Assembly (NCBI GenBank): GCA_949292185.1
Contig: CASEYP010000028.1
Location: 1-32,598, forward strand
Length of the DNA: 32,598 nucleotides
Origin: an uncultured bacterium
Lineage (GTDB): Bacteria > Cyanobacteriota > Vampirovibrionia > Gastranaerophilales > Gastranaerophilaceae
Reading direction: 5' to 3'
Part shown: positions 6,859-14,151 of the stretch, one piece after another
Layout of the letters: each line of letters starts with the position of its first letter
Position numbering within the stretch: position 1 is the stretch's first letter
The notes under the pieces: model-generated
What the model was told of the DNA's origin: nothing
The model's input: only the letters and a program-made list of their open reading frames with translations
Database searches by the model: none
Made by a program: the position numbers and the translations under genes

Positions 6859-8794
6859 CTTGTTCCTCAGTTTTTTTAGATTTTCTTGTTGATTTTGACT
6901 TTGAAGAACCTCGATTTGGACGTCTTGTTCTCTTCTTTGGAGTTTCTTCTGTTGGTTTAGCCTCTTCTTCAACAGTTTCTGGCATTTCAACAGGTTGTTC
7001 TTCAACTGGCTTTACTTCAGGTTGAACTTCCTGTACAGCCTCAGCTTGTTGAATTGCTTCTGCAGCCTTTTTAGCTTTTCTTCTTCTTGATTTACCTTTT
7101 ATTTTTGGTTCAACAACTGGTTCTTCAGGTTTTTCTTCTTGAACAGGGTGTTGTTGAGTCTCAACTTGTTCAGATGGAACATCTTGAACTTGAACCGGAG
7201 TCGGTGCTGGTTCAACTTTTTCAGCAACTTCTTGAGGTGTAGTTGTTTGTGCAGGTTCTACAACCGGTTCTGTTACATTTGCAACTATCTCAGATTGTTG
7301 CTTATTTTTATCAAATTTATTTTTTCTATTTTTGCGTTTATTATTTTCTTTTTTAATAATTTCCTCAGCTGCAACTGCAGATGGTTCTGTTTCAATTACA
7401 GGTTTTGAAATAGCTTCTTGCATTGCTTCGCCTTCAGATTGAACTTGTTGAGGTTTGTTATTATTAAATTTATTATTATTCTTTTTAAACGATCCTGTTG
7501 GAAGTTTCAATTTGGCAGCTTTTGCCCTATATTCTCCTTCTGCAGTTGGAGTTGCAAAGTTAAATTCAACCATTGAATATCCACTTCCTTGACAGTGTGG
7601 GCATTTCTTAGTAAAGATTTCAGATAATGATTGTCCTTGTCTGTGACGGGTTAATTCAACTAAACCTAAATCAGATAATTGACCGACTTGAGGTTTTGCT
7701 TTATCCGGTTCAAGTGCGATTTCTAATTCTTCCATCATTGCAAGTTTATCAGCTCTTGACATCATATCTATAAAGTCGACAATAATCATTCCGCCAATAT
7801 TGCGCAAACGAAGTTGTCTTGCGATTTCATGTACAGCCTCAATATTAGTTTTTAGAATTGTTTCATCTTGAGTAGCTGAACTTATAAATTTACCACTGTT
7901 TACATCAATAACAGTTAAAGCTTCTGTTTGTTGAATATATAAATATCCGCCAGATGGCATATTAACTTTTACATTTAAAGCAGCTTTTATTTCTTTGTGA
8001 ATATCCATTGCAACTAATAGCGGTTCAGTTCCCTTATATAAGGTTACTTGAATACCTTTTGCCATATGCCAATTTTGCAAAATAGATTGTACTCTATTCA
8101 TTGCAAACGGAGTATCTACAATAATTTCTTTTACATCATCCGTACAAGCTTCTCTAATAACTCTATATAATAAATCTTGATCTCTATATATTAAGTTAGG
8201 CGGATTTAGGGTTTCGGCAGATGTAATAATATTGTTCCATTTTTCTAATAAAATCTCTAAATCTTCTTGAATATCAGCTTCTGATTGACCCTCAGCTTCA
8301 GTTCTTATAATTACCCCAACACCTACAGGTTTAATTAAATTAACTATAGCTTTTAATCTTGCTCTTTCTTTAGAATTTTCAATTTTCTTACTTACGCTAA
8401 CTCCTGGTTCACTAGGCATTAAAACCAAAAATCTACCAGGAAGACTAATTTCTGTAGTAACTCTAGGACCTTTGTGTCCTGTAGGTTCTTTCACAACTTG
8501 AACTACAAGCTTTTGTTTTGGTGATAACTTTTCTTTTAATGTACCTTTACCCATTACATCTTGAGCGTGTAAAAAGCCCATTTTATCAGTACCAACATTA
8601 ACAAATGCTGCATCAATACTAGGTAAAATGTTATCAACTGTGGCTAAATAAACATCACCTAATAAAACTTCACCTCTATGGATGAAAAAATCTGTTACTT
8701 TTTTGTTTTCCAGAACAGCTGCAATATTGTCTCTTTCAGCGATGACAATTTTCTTTTCTACAGGCTGATTTGAATTGCGATTTTTTTCGTTCAT
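6848..8794 (-). CDS. rne: Ribonuclease E/G
   Basis: Endoribonuclease that processes rRNA and initiates mRNA decay. The start at 8794 is preferred because AAAGGA lies six bases before it; an upstream in-frame ATG at 8818 has no ribosome site and overlaps the previous gene. The product is 648 residues. The S1-like RNA-binding region covers about 30-120. Catalytic magnesium aspartates are D297 (VIDVNSG) and D340 (IIVDFID). The zinc-link motif CPHCQG is at 398-403. From about 410 the tail is long, repetitive, rich in Pro, Glu, Gln and Val, and ends strongly basic (KKRTRRPNRGSSKSK), like the non-catalytic tails of cyanobacterial RNase E. It sits behind the radical SAM/DUF2344 gene, a neighbourhood known in cyanobacteria and Firmicutes. 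Confidence 0.95.
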   Translation of the reverse strand: MNEKNRNSNQPVEKKIVIAERDNIAAVLENKKVTDFFIHRGEVLLGDVYLATVDNILPSIDAAFVNVGTDKMGFLHAQDVMGKGTLKEKLSPKQKLVVQVVKEPTGHKGPRVTTEISLPGRFLVLMPSEPGVSVSKKIENSKERARLKAIVNLIKPVGVGVIIRTEAEGQSEADIQEDLEILLEKWNNIITSAETLNPPNLIYRDQDLLYRVIREACTDDVKEIIVDTPFAMNRVQSILQNWHMAKGIQVTLYKGTEPLLVAMDIHKEIKAALNVKVNMPSGGYLYIQQTEALTVIDVNSGKFISSATQDETILKTNIEAVHEIARQLRLRNIGGMIIVDFIDMMSRADKLAMMEELEIALEPDKAKPQVGQLSDLGLVELTRHRQGQSLSEIFTKKCPHCQGSGYSMVEFNFATPTAEGEYRAKAAKLKLPTGSFKKNNNKFNNNKPQQVQSEGEAMQEAISKPVIETEPSAVAAEEIIKKENNKRKNRKNKFDKNKQQSEIVANVTEPVVEPAQTTTPQEVAEKVEPAPTPVQVQDVPSEQVETQQHPVQEEKPEEPVVEPKIKGKSRRRKAKKAAEAIQQAEAVQEVQPEVKPVEEQPVEMPETVEEEAKPTEETPKKRTRRPNRGSSKSKSTRKSKKTEEQGEE

Positions 8795-8807
8795 AAAAAT
8801 TCCTTTA

Positions 8808-11366
8808 CTATAACTCATGCAAAGACTCGGATAAGAATTTCATACGTGTTATATCAAACAGTACCCCAGGCGCAATAATTTCCATCAATACATCGGCTCT
8901 TAACGGCGGGATTTCTGAACCTTGACCGGTCTTTAATACCATATACAGACAATCATCTTCATATCGGTGAGAACCAATAGATTTTCTGATGTCTACTTTT
9001 TTTACTAAACCTTTTTTGTTTTTCTTCTCGATTAAAATTTCATCAGAAGATAAAACTTTTTCTGTATTATATACTAATTTTTCAAAATCGTAAAGCGGTT
9101 TTTCTGTATCTGTTGTATGGCTTGAATTTTGGGCAATTCTAATTCTATATTCAGCCCAAGATACAGTATGATCAATTGCAGTTGCGGAACGTGCAATCTT
9201 TTTGATATCTAAAATATCAGATTGAACAGGCAAAACTTTTTGCAACTCTGATTTAACAACTGAAACATCAACATCATCCAGCAACTCTATATCAATAAGT
9301 TCTGTATAACTTTCGCAAAATAGCGGTAAAGCTATTCCCATAGAGATTTTCATCGTTGGATTATAGCCATATGAAAAAGCCGGACGAAGATTTGACCTTG
9401 CTATTGCTTTATAAAAAGTATTTTGCCAATCTAAATGTGATAAATATTTCAAAATACCTGTCTTAGTCAATTTAATACGATACTTAAACGTTTCTTTAAC
9501 ATCTTTTGGACATACAGAAGGATCAAACGGTTCTGACGCCAATTTAACAATTTCATTTGCCTTATCTGACGCTTTAAATGGTTTATCAAAAATTTTATGG
9601 ACATTATAATTTTTGCAAACGCCACAATTAACACACTTTTGCTGGCAAGTTGGGATTATGTGTTCGGAATTTGCATCTACTGAAAATGCTTTTATATATT
9701 CTGATTTAAACCATTCTTTATCTACACCAATATCAATAAAGTCCCAAGGTAAATCCTCATCTAATGAATACTGTCTTTGTGCTAATTCATTTAAATTTAG
9801 CCCTAATTCTTCGGCAGTTTCAAACCACACTGACTTTTTAAAATATTCTCCCCAAGCATCAAGGTAACAGCCCTTTTTATATAATGCTTCTATGTATTTG
9901 CATAAAGATTTATCACCTCTTGTTAAAACAGCTTCCAAAAGTGATACATATTTTTCGTGATAATTAACTTTTACCCCTTTAATATGTGCAACTTGCTCCA
10001 TTAAGTAATGAATATGCTCAGTAACATCATCAATATTCATCTGTCCACACCATTGGAACGGAGTAAAAGGTTTTGGTACAAAAATTGACAAGGTACAAGT
10101 TAAATCAAGTGAATGCTTTAACTCTTTTTCTTTCTTGATCAATTTTGAGCGGTAACGTATTCTTCTGAATAATTCTGCCATTTCTTCCATATCTTCTATA
10201 GTTTCTGTTGGCAAACCGCATATAAAATAGAATTTAACTCTTGACCAACCGTGTTCGTACAAGGTTAAAACAGCATCCATTATCTGTTCTTCTGTTATAT
10301 TTTTCTTAATTACGTCACGGAGTCTTTGGCTACCTGCTTCAGGCGCAAGTGTCATTGTCGATTTTCTAACACTTTGAACCAAATTTGCAAGCTCTAAATT
10401 AAAACCATCAATTCTTTGACTTGGTAATGAAACAGAAATTTTTCTATCATTAAAATCAACAGCTAATTCTTTTATTACCTCATTTATATTTGAATAATCA
10501 TTTGATGATAGAGAAAGTAGAGAATATTCATCATAACCAGTATTATTAACAAGTTCTTTGGCAATTTTTATAATTTCCTCAGCACTTCTTTCTCTAATAG
10601 GCAAAGTTACATGACCCGGTTGGCAAAATCTGCACATTCTGCCGCAACCTCTGCGAATTTCTACAACCGCTCTATCTTGTATTGATGAAGAAAATGGAAT
10701 CGGATAAGATTTTGGAGCAGTTTCATAGGTTAATTGTGCAATTCTTTTTCTAACCTTACCTCCAACTAAGGCTGACCATCTGCCTGAATTTTCACCTTCG
10801 CAAAGTGCTTTTATACGTTCATTACGAGGTAAACCTTTTGTTTTTTCAAGAATTTCACAAACCTCAACTATTGAATCTTCCCCGTCACCTATCATAAATA
10901 CATCAATAAAATCAGCAACAGGCAACGGATTAAAAGCACAAGGACCACCTGCAATAATAATAGGATCGCTATCGCTACGTTCAGAATTTTTATAAGGTAT
11001 ACCTGCCATATCAAGCATTTTTAACACTGTAGGATAAGCCATTTCATACTGTAGAGAAAACCCAACAGCGTCAAAATCCTTTATCGGTCTTTTAGATTCC
11101 ACGGCATACAATTCATCAGGCACAAAGTCAGGTTCCGGAGCATAAACTCTATCGCACATATACTGCGGAATATTATTTATTATTTCATACAAAACCCTAA
11201 CCCCGAGATTGGAAATTCCTATTTCATACTTATCTGGGAAGGCCATTGCAAATCTTAAACTTGACTTATCAAAATCTTTATTATGGGATAAATATTCACC
11301 ACCAACATATTGGTATGGCTTATTACATTTATGTAAATTTTCTTGGTACCTGCTATAAAAACACAT
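8808..11366 (-). CDS. B12-binding-like radical SAM protein fused to DUF2344
   Basis: An 852-residue protein of the TIGR03960 family with a fused C-terminal TIGR03936/DUF2344 domain. The reaction is not established. The N-terminal part (about 35-190) resembles the cobalamin-binding-like domain of large radical SAM enzymes. The cluster motif CGRMCRFC has C241, C245 and C248. A second cysteine set, C574, C578, C581 and C584, lies in PTCQQKCVNCGVC and is typical of this family. DUF2344 starts near 629 (KYRIKLTKTGILKYLSHLDW). The gene lies directly upstream of rne, a conserved neighbourhood that suggests RNA- or ribosome-related work. It heads the operon running to sdaAA. The start codon choice is uncertain by a few residues. 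Confidence 0.9.
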   Translation of the reverse strand: MCFYSRYQENLHKCNKPYQYVGGEYLSHNKDFDKSSLRFAMAFPDKYEIGISNLGVRVLYEIINNIPQYMCDRVYAPEPDFVPDELYAVESKRPIKDFDAVGFSLQYEMAYPTVLKMLDMAGIPYKNSERSDSDPIIIAGGPCAFNPLPVADFIDVFMIGDGEDSIVEVCEILEKTKGLPRNERIKALCEGENSGRWSALVGGKVRKRIAQLTYETAPKSYPIPFSSSIQDRAVVEIRRGCGRMCRFCQPGHVTLPIRERSAEEIIKIAKELVNNTGYDEYSLLSLSSNDYSNINEVIKELAVDFNDRKISVSLPSQRIDGFNLELANLVQSVRKSTMTLAPEAGSQRLRDVIKKNITEEQIMDAVLTLYEHGWSRVKFYFICGLPTETIEDMEEMAELFRRIRYRSKLIKKEKELKHSLDLTCTLSIFVPKPFTPFQWCGQMNIDDVTEHIHYLMEQVAHIKGVKVNYHEKYVSLLEAVLTRGDKSLCKYIEALYKKGCYLDAWGEYFKKSVWFETAEELGLNLNELAQRQYSLDEDLPWDFIDIGVDKEWFKSEYIKAFSVDANSEHIIPTCQQKCVNCGVCKNYNVHKIFDKPFKASDKANEIVKLASEPFDPSVCPKDVKETFKYRIKLTKTGILKYLSHLDWQNTFYKAIARSNLRPAFSYGYNPTMKISMGIALPLFCESYTELIDIELLDDVDVSVVKSELQKVLPVQSDILDIKKIARSATAIDHTVSWAEYRIRIAQNSSHTTDTEKPLYDFEKLVYNTEKVLSSDEILIEKKNKKGLVKKVDIRKSIGSHRYEDDCLYMVLKTGQGSEIPPLRADVLMEIIAPGVLFDITRMKFLSESLHEL

Positions 11367-11379
11367 TATTTTATCACTC

Positions 11380-11727
11380 TTAAGCTAATCCTTCTGGAAA
11401 ATACTTGTCTATTTCAATAATTGTTCCGTCTAAAGTATTTTCTTCAAAGGACTTCATAAATCTGAACAAATCCGAGTTCGGAACATCATAACTATATAAA
11501 ACAACTTCTCCATTGATTTCTCTCATTACAGAAACCATATAATGGCATTTAGAAGCATATTTTAATAAATTATCTTTCTTAAACTTTATACCGTTTGCAT
11601 CTTTTTTTAATTTAACATAATTAAAACCGGCATAATATCTTATTCTATCTTTAACACTTTCCGGCAATTTATCGTTATTATGCTGTGAAAAGATATTAAT
11701 TACTTTTTTATTTATTTCGTCTGACAC
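11380..11727 (-). CDS. Uncharacterised small protein
   Basis: About 115 residues, cytoplasmic, with no signal peptide or membrane segment. GGAGG sits only one base from the ATG at 11733 but seven bases from an in-frame GTG at 11727, so the GTG is the better start. The sequence has a helical N-terminus (EINKKVINIFSQHNN) and an alpha/beta middle with YYAGFNYVKLKKDANGIKFK. The C-terminal part is acidic, with SDLFRFMKSFEENT and IDKYFPEGLA. I recognise no family. It lies 13 bases upstream of the radical SAM gene in the same direction and is probably the first gene of that operon, or shares its transcript. Confidence 0.65.
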   Translation of the reverse strand: MSDEINKKVINIFSQHNNDKLPESVKDRIRYYAGFNYVKLKKDANGIKFKKDNLLKYASKCHYMVSVMREINGEVVLYSYDVPNSDLFRFMKSFEENTLDGTIIEIDKYFPEGLA

Positions 11728-11778
11728 AAACATCCCTCCATAGATATTAAACTACATAATAAGAAAAATGTCTAAGTG

Positions 11779-12087
11779 TTAATCTTTTTCTTTCTTTAAT
11801 TCTTTAAGATACTTTACAACTTTTAATGCAGTTTCTCTTCTGACATTATCCGGGGAAAGTCTTAAATACTCGATAGCATGAGATACTTTGATATTTTTAT
11901 CATACCATCTTCTAAGAATGTAATTGTACTGATCTTCTAAGCTCAATTTTTCTAATTCAACATCTTTTAATAAATCAATAATATAATCAGCACAGCGAAC
12001 CTGAATATCCTCAGAAGATTTCTCTAACTCGTTTATAGCGCGGCTTACAACCGCATCAGCATCATACCATCTTTTAAACATATTCAT
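11779..12087 (-). CDS. Uncharacterised protein made of two tandem 38-residue repeats
   Basis: A 102-residue, helical, charged, soluble protein. Residues 6-43 and 60-97 align without gaps: both start RWYD, continue with VS-AI and L at matching positions, and end in a basic/acidic helix; 13 of 38 positions are identical by eye. Each unit looks like a helix pair, so the protein may be a small helical-repeat scaffold. AGGA seven bases before the ATG supports the start, and a good promoter lies upstream. It precedes the 11380 gene by about 50 bases in the same direction. No known family is recognised. Confidence 0.65.
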   Translation of the reverse strand: MNMFKRWYDADAVVSRAINELEKSSEDIQVRCADYIIDLLKDVELEKLSLEDQYNYILRRWYDKNIKVSHAIEYLRLSPDNVRRETALKVVKYLKELKKEKD

Positions 12088-12124
12088 ACTCTAATCCTCA
12101 TATTGTTAAGAATATTAAACCAAA

Positions 12125-12153
12125 ATTATAATAAAAAGTAAATTATTTTACAA
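12125..12153 (-). promoter_or_regulatory. Promoter of the tandem-repeat protein gene
   Basis: On the minus strand TTGTAA (12153-12148) and TATAAT (12130-12125) are 17 bases apart. No equally clear plus-strand promoter was found for the divergent gene at 12200. Confidence 0.5.
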
Positions 12154-12199
12154 AAAAAAACTTTATATAAATGTAGGTTATTTTTGAAAGGTTAGAAAA

Positions 12200-12550
12200 A
12201 TGTTAGACGGCAGCAGCTATAATATAGGCCCTGCTTACACTGAAGATATTGGTGTAGCACACGGATTCACTCCGCTAAATATACCTTATACAGGTTTATA
12301 TGGTGGCTGTTATGGCGGATTTATCGGAGGTGGAATAAGTCCGATGCCTAGAGATTCTATGATTCTAAGACCGCCGTTATCTCATGATAAAGTTGATATT
12401 TCAAGAAAAGAAAAAGATAAACGAATTTGGAAAAACGTTTTTAGTGTAGCTGCTCTTGGTACATTATGCGTATTAGGTTATAAATTTGGTAAAAGTGCGA
12501 TTAGCAAAATTGCAAATGGGATAAAAAATTTGTTTAAAAAGAAACCTTAA
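12200..12550 (+). CDS. Small glycine-rich, membrane-anchored protein (uncharacterised)
   Basis: A 116-residue protein. The N-terminal half is unusual in being rich in Gly, Tyr and Pro (GLYGGCYGGFIGGGISP near 34-50) and has no signal peptide. A charged KEKDKRIWK segment leads into a hydrophobic stretch (about 80-96, VFSVAALGTLCVLGYKF). A basic amphipathic tail ending NLFKKKP follows. The layout suggests a tail-anchored or membrane-surface protein with a flexible cytoplasmic N-terminus. A weak ribosome site (GAAAGG) precedes the ATG. I know no function; similar small proteins appear to be a feature of this lineage (memory, unchecked). Confidence 0.65.
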   Translation: MLDGSSYNIGPAYTEDIGVAHGFTPLNIPYTGLYGGCYGGFIGGGISPMPRDSMILRPPLSHDKVDISRKEKDKRIWKNVFSVAALGTLCVLGYKFGKSAISKIANGIKNLFKKKP

Positions 12551-12604
12551 CAAAAGAAAATATATATAACTCCCCGTAAATAGATGAAATTAGTGTGTTA
12601 GCAG

Positions 12605-12630
12605 GCAGAATTGAAAAATTCTGCTTTTTT
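12605..12630 (+). terminator. Rho-independent terminator after the glycine-rich protein gene
   Basis: A perfect 8-base-pair stem, GCAGAATT (12605-12612) with AATTCTGC (12617-12624), a GAAA tetraloop and six T residues. Confidence 0.88.
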
Positions 12631-12672
12631 ATGCTATATTATCCTCAATACAAAATATAAGGAGGGTATGTT

Positions 12673-13173
12673 ATGGCAAAAGAATGTAGTTTTGATATTG
12701 TATCGGAATACAATAAGCAAGAGCTTGTTAACGCTGTAGATCAGGTTAAAAGAGAATTAACCTCAAGATTTGATTTAAAAAATTCTAATTCAGAAGTAAA
12801 TCTTGAAGCGGACAAATCAATCACTATCACAACAAATGACGAAATGAAACTTAAGAATATTGTAGATATTCTTCAATCAAAACTGGTAAAAAGAAACATC
12901 AGCATTAAAATTCTTGACCCGAAACCTGTAGAAAATGCACTGGGCGGAAATGTCAGACAGGTTTTTGAACTAAAAAAAGGTTTAACTCAAGAACTTGCAA
13001 AAACAATAGTATCAGACATTAAAGCTACAAAACTAAAGGTTCAGGCATCAATTCAGGGTGATCAAGTAAGAGTTACAGGAAAAGATAAAGATGACTTGCA
13101 GGCTGTTATTCAAACTTTAAGAAAAAATGAAGATAAATACGATTATCCACTTCAATTTACAAATTACAGATAA
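12673..13173 (+). CDS. yajQ: YajQ family nucleotide-binding protein
   Basis: A 166-residue YajQ/DUF520 protein, close to the family's usual 160-165. It has two ferredoxin-like halves: CSFDIVSEYNKQELVNAVDQ at the N-terminus, the conserved SRFDLKNS near 32-39, and the family C-terminus YPLQFTNYR. Members bind nucleotides or tRNA in vitro, and a Xanthomonas homologue is reported to bind cyclic di-GMP; the role here is unknown. A strong ribosome site GGAGG lies seven bases before the ATG. It forms a single-gene unit between two hairpin terminators. Confidence 0.95.
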   Translation: MAKECSFDIVSEYNKQELVNAVDQVKRELTSRFDLKNSNSEVNLEADKSITITTNDEMKLKNIVDILQSKLVKRNISIKILDPKPVENALGGNVRQVFELKKGLTQELAKTIVSDIKATKLKVQASIQGDQVRVTGKDKDDLQAVIQTLRKNEDKYDYPLQFTNYR

Positions 13174-13190
13174 GTTAAAATATATTTATG

Positions 13191-13216
13191 AAAAGGCTTA
13201 AGTTTAAGCCTTTTTT
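13191..13216 (+). terminator. Rho-independent terminator after yajQ
   Basis: Hairpin AAAAGGCTTA (13191-13200) with TAAGCC (13205-13210) and a 4-base loop, followed by six T residues. Confidence 0.85.
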
Positions 13217-13284
13217 ATTTCCTATATATAACTGATCAAATTTTTACCATAATATGCTAACCTTAAAAAAAAGGTGGAAAAATT

Positions 13285-14142
13285 ATGGGTATTGGTTCTT
13301 TTGATGAGATAGATAAAAAACTTGTTAATAAATATAAAGATATTATTACGGTTAATCCTGAATTATATAAAGCTATTATTGAAAATGATAGCAATTTTGA
13401 AGCAGGCAATATAGAACGAGTTAGTCTTGATATATATAATGATGTTAGTAATATCCGGCAAAAAATTAGTAATCTTAAACTTCAAGTCCAAAATTTAAAT
13501 AAACATCCCAGATTAAACAAGGATAAATTAGATGATCTTAACAGCCAAATGCAAGATTTAGCTAATCCGAATAATATGTATGAACGTCTGGGAACTGACG
13601 TATTATCAATTACTATAGGTTCAGATATTACCCCCGTTGTTGTGTCTGAAATATTGCCTCAAATTTGCGTATTGCGGTATAAATTAACAGATTTACTAGG
13701 ATATATCATACCAAATGTCAGAATTTTGGACTCATGTGCAATTGGCTCATCTGTCTTTGAAATTAATGTAAGAAGCAGAAAAGTTTATACAGGCACCCTT
13801 TCTGAAACTGATGTTAAAAATAAGAATGTTTCACTCATAATAAATGCATTGCAGGAGGTCTGTTTAAAATATCCGCATTATATTATGAGCAAAACAACTG
13901 CTTTAAAACTAATGGAACTTGTCATTACGCATGACCCAACATTAGTAAACGACTTGATACCTGTCTTTCTTTCATCTATTGACCTAAAAATAATTTTAGC
14001 AAATTTAATATATGAAAGAATAAGTATAAAAGATATCATTCTGGTTTTTGAAATTTTAAATGATTACGCTAGATTTACACAAGATAGAGAACTACTATCC
14101 AAAATTCTGATTAAAAAATTATCATTTGCAAATACAGACTAA
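13285..14142 (+). CDS. Orphan soluble FHIPEP (FlhA/SctV cytoplasmic) domain protein
   Basis: A 285-residue protein resembling the cytoplasmic domain of the type III export gate FlhA/SctV, without its eight membrane segments. Residues 1-100 are helical with a likely coiled coil (about 50-95). Residues 103-170 match the first FlhA subdomain, including ILPQICVLRYKLTDLLGYII, PNVRILDS and the strand-rich VFEINVRSRKVYTG. Residues 182-275 match the last subdomains, with KYPHYIMSKTTALKLMELV, LVNDLIPVFLSSIDL and YERISIKDIILVFEIL. The intervening part that in FlhA carries the FGLPA and GYTVVD motifs, about 50-60 residues, is missing. GGTGG seven bases before the ATG supports the start. No flagellar or secretion genes are nearby, so an export role is unproven. 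Similarity is by eye. Confidence 0.72.
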   Translation: MGIGSFDEIDKKLVNKYKDIITVNPELYKAIIENDSNFEAGNIERVSLDIYNDVSNIRQKISNLKLQVQNLNKHPRLNKDKLDDLNSQMQDLANPNNMYERLGTDVLSITIGSDITPVVVSEILPQICVLRYKLTDLLGYIIPNVRILDSCAIGSSVFEINVRSRKVYTGTLSETDVKNKNVSLIINALQEVCLKYPHYIMSKTTALKLMELVITHDPTLVNDLIPVFLSSIDLKIILANLIYERISIKDIILVFEILNDYARFTQDRELLSKILIKKLSFANTD

Positions 14143-14151
14143 AGAAAATAT

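Noticed and set aside
6859..7005. N-terminal extension of the small membrane protein frame into rne
   Set aside because: It lies inside the RNase tail, with Lys/Gln-rich composition explained by the other frame; a GTG at 6858 has a proper ribosome site.
7139..7480. Repeat array in the RNase tail region
   Set aside because: The repeated Gln/Pro/Val/Glu codons reflect a low-complexity protein tail, not a DNA repeat or CRISPR array.
12551..12672. Riboswitch or leader RNA before yajQ
   Set aside because: The only structure is a simple terminator hairpin; the rest is short and AT-rich.
13285..14142. A working flagellar or type III secretion system
   Set aside because: Only one soluble domain is present; no membrane part, ATPase or structural genes occur in the window.
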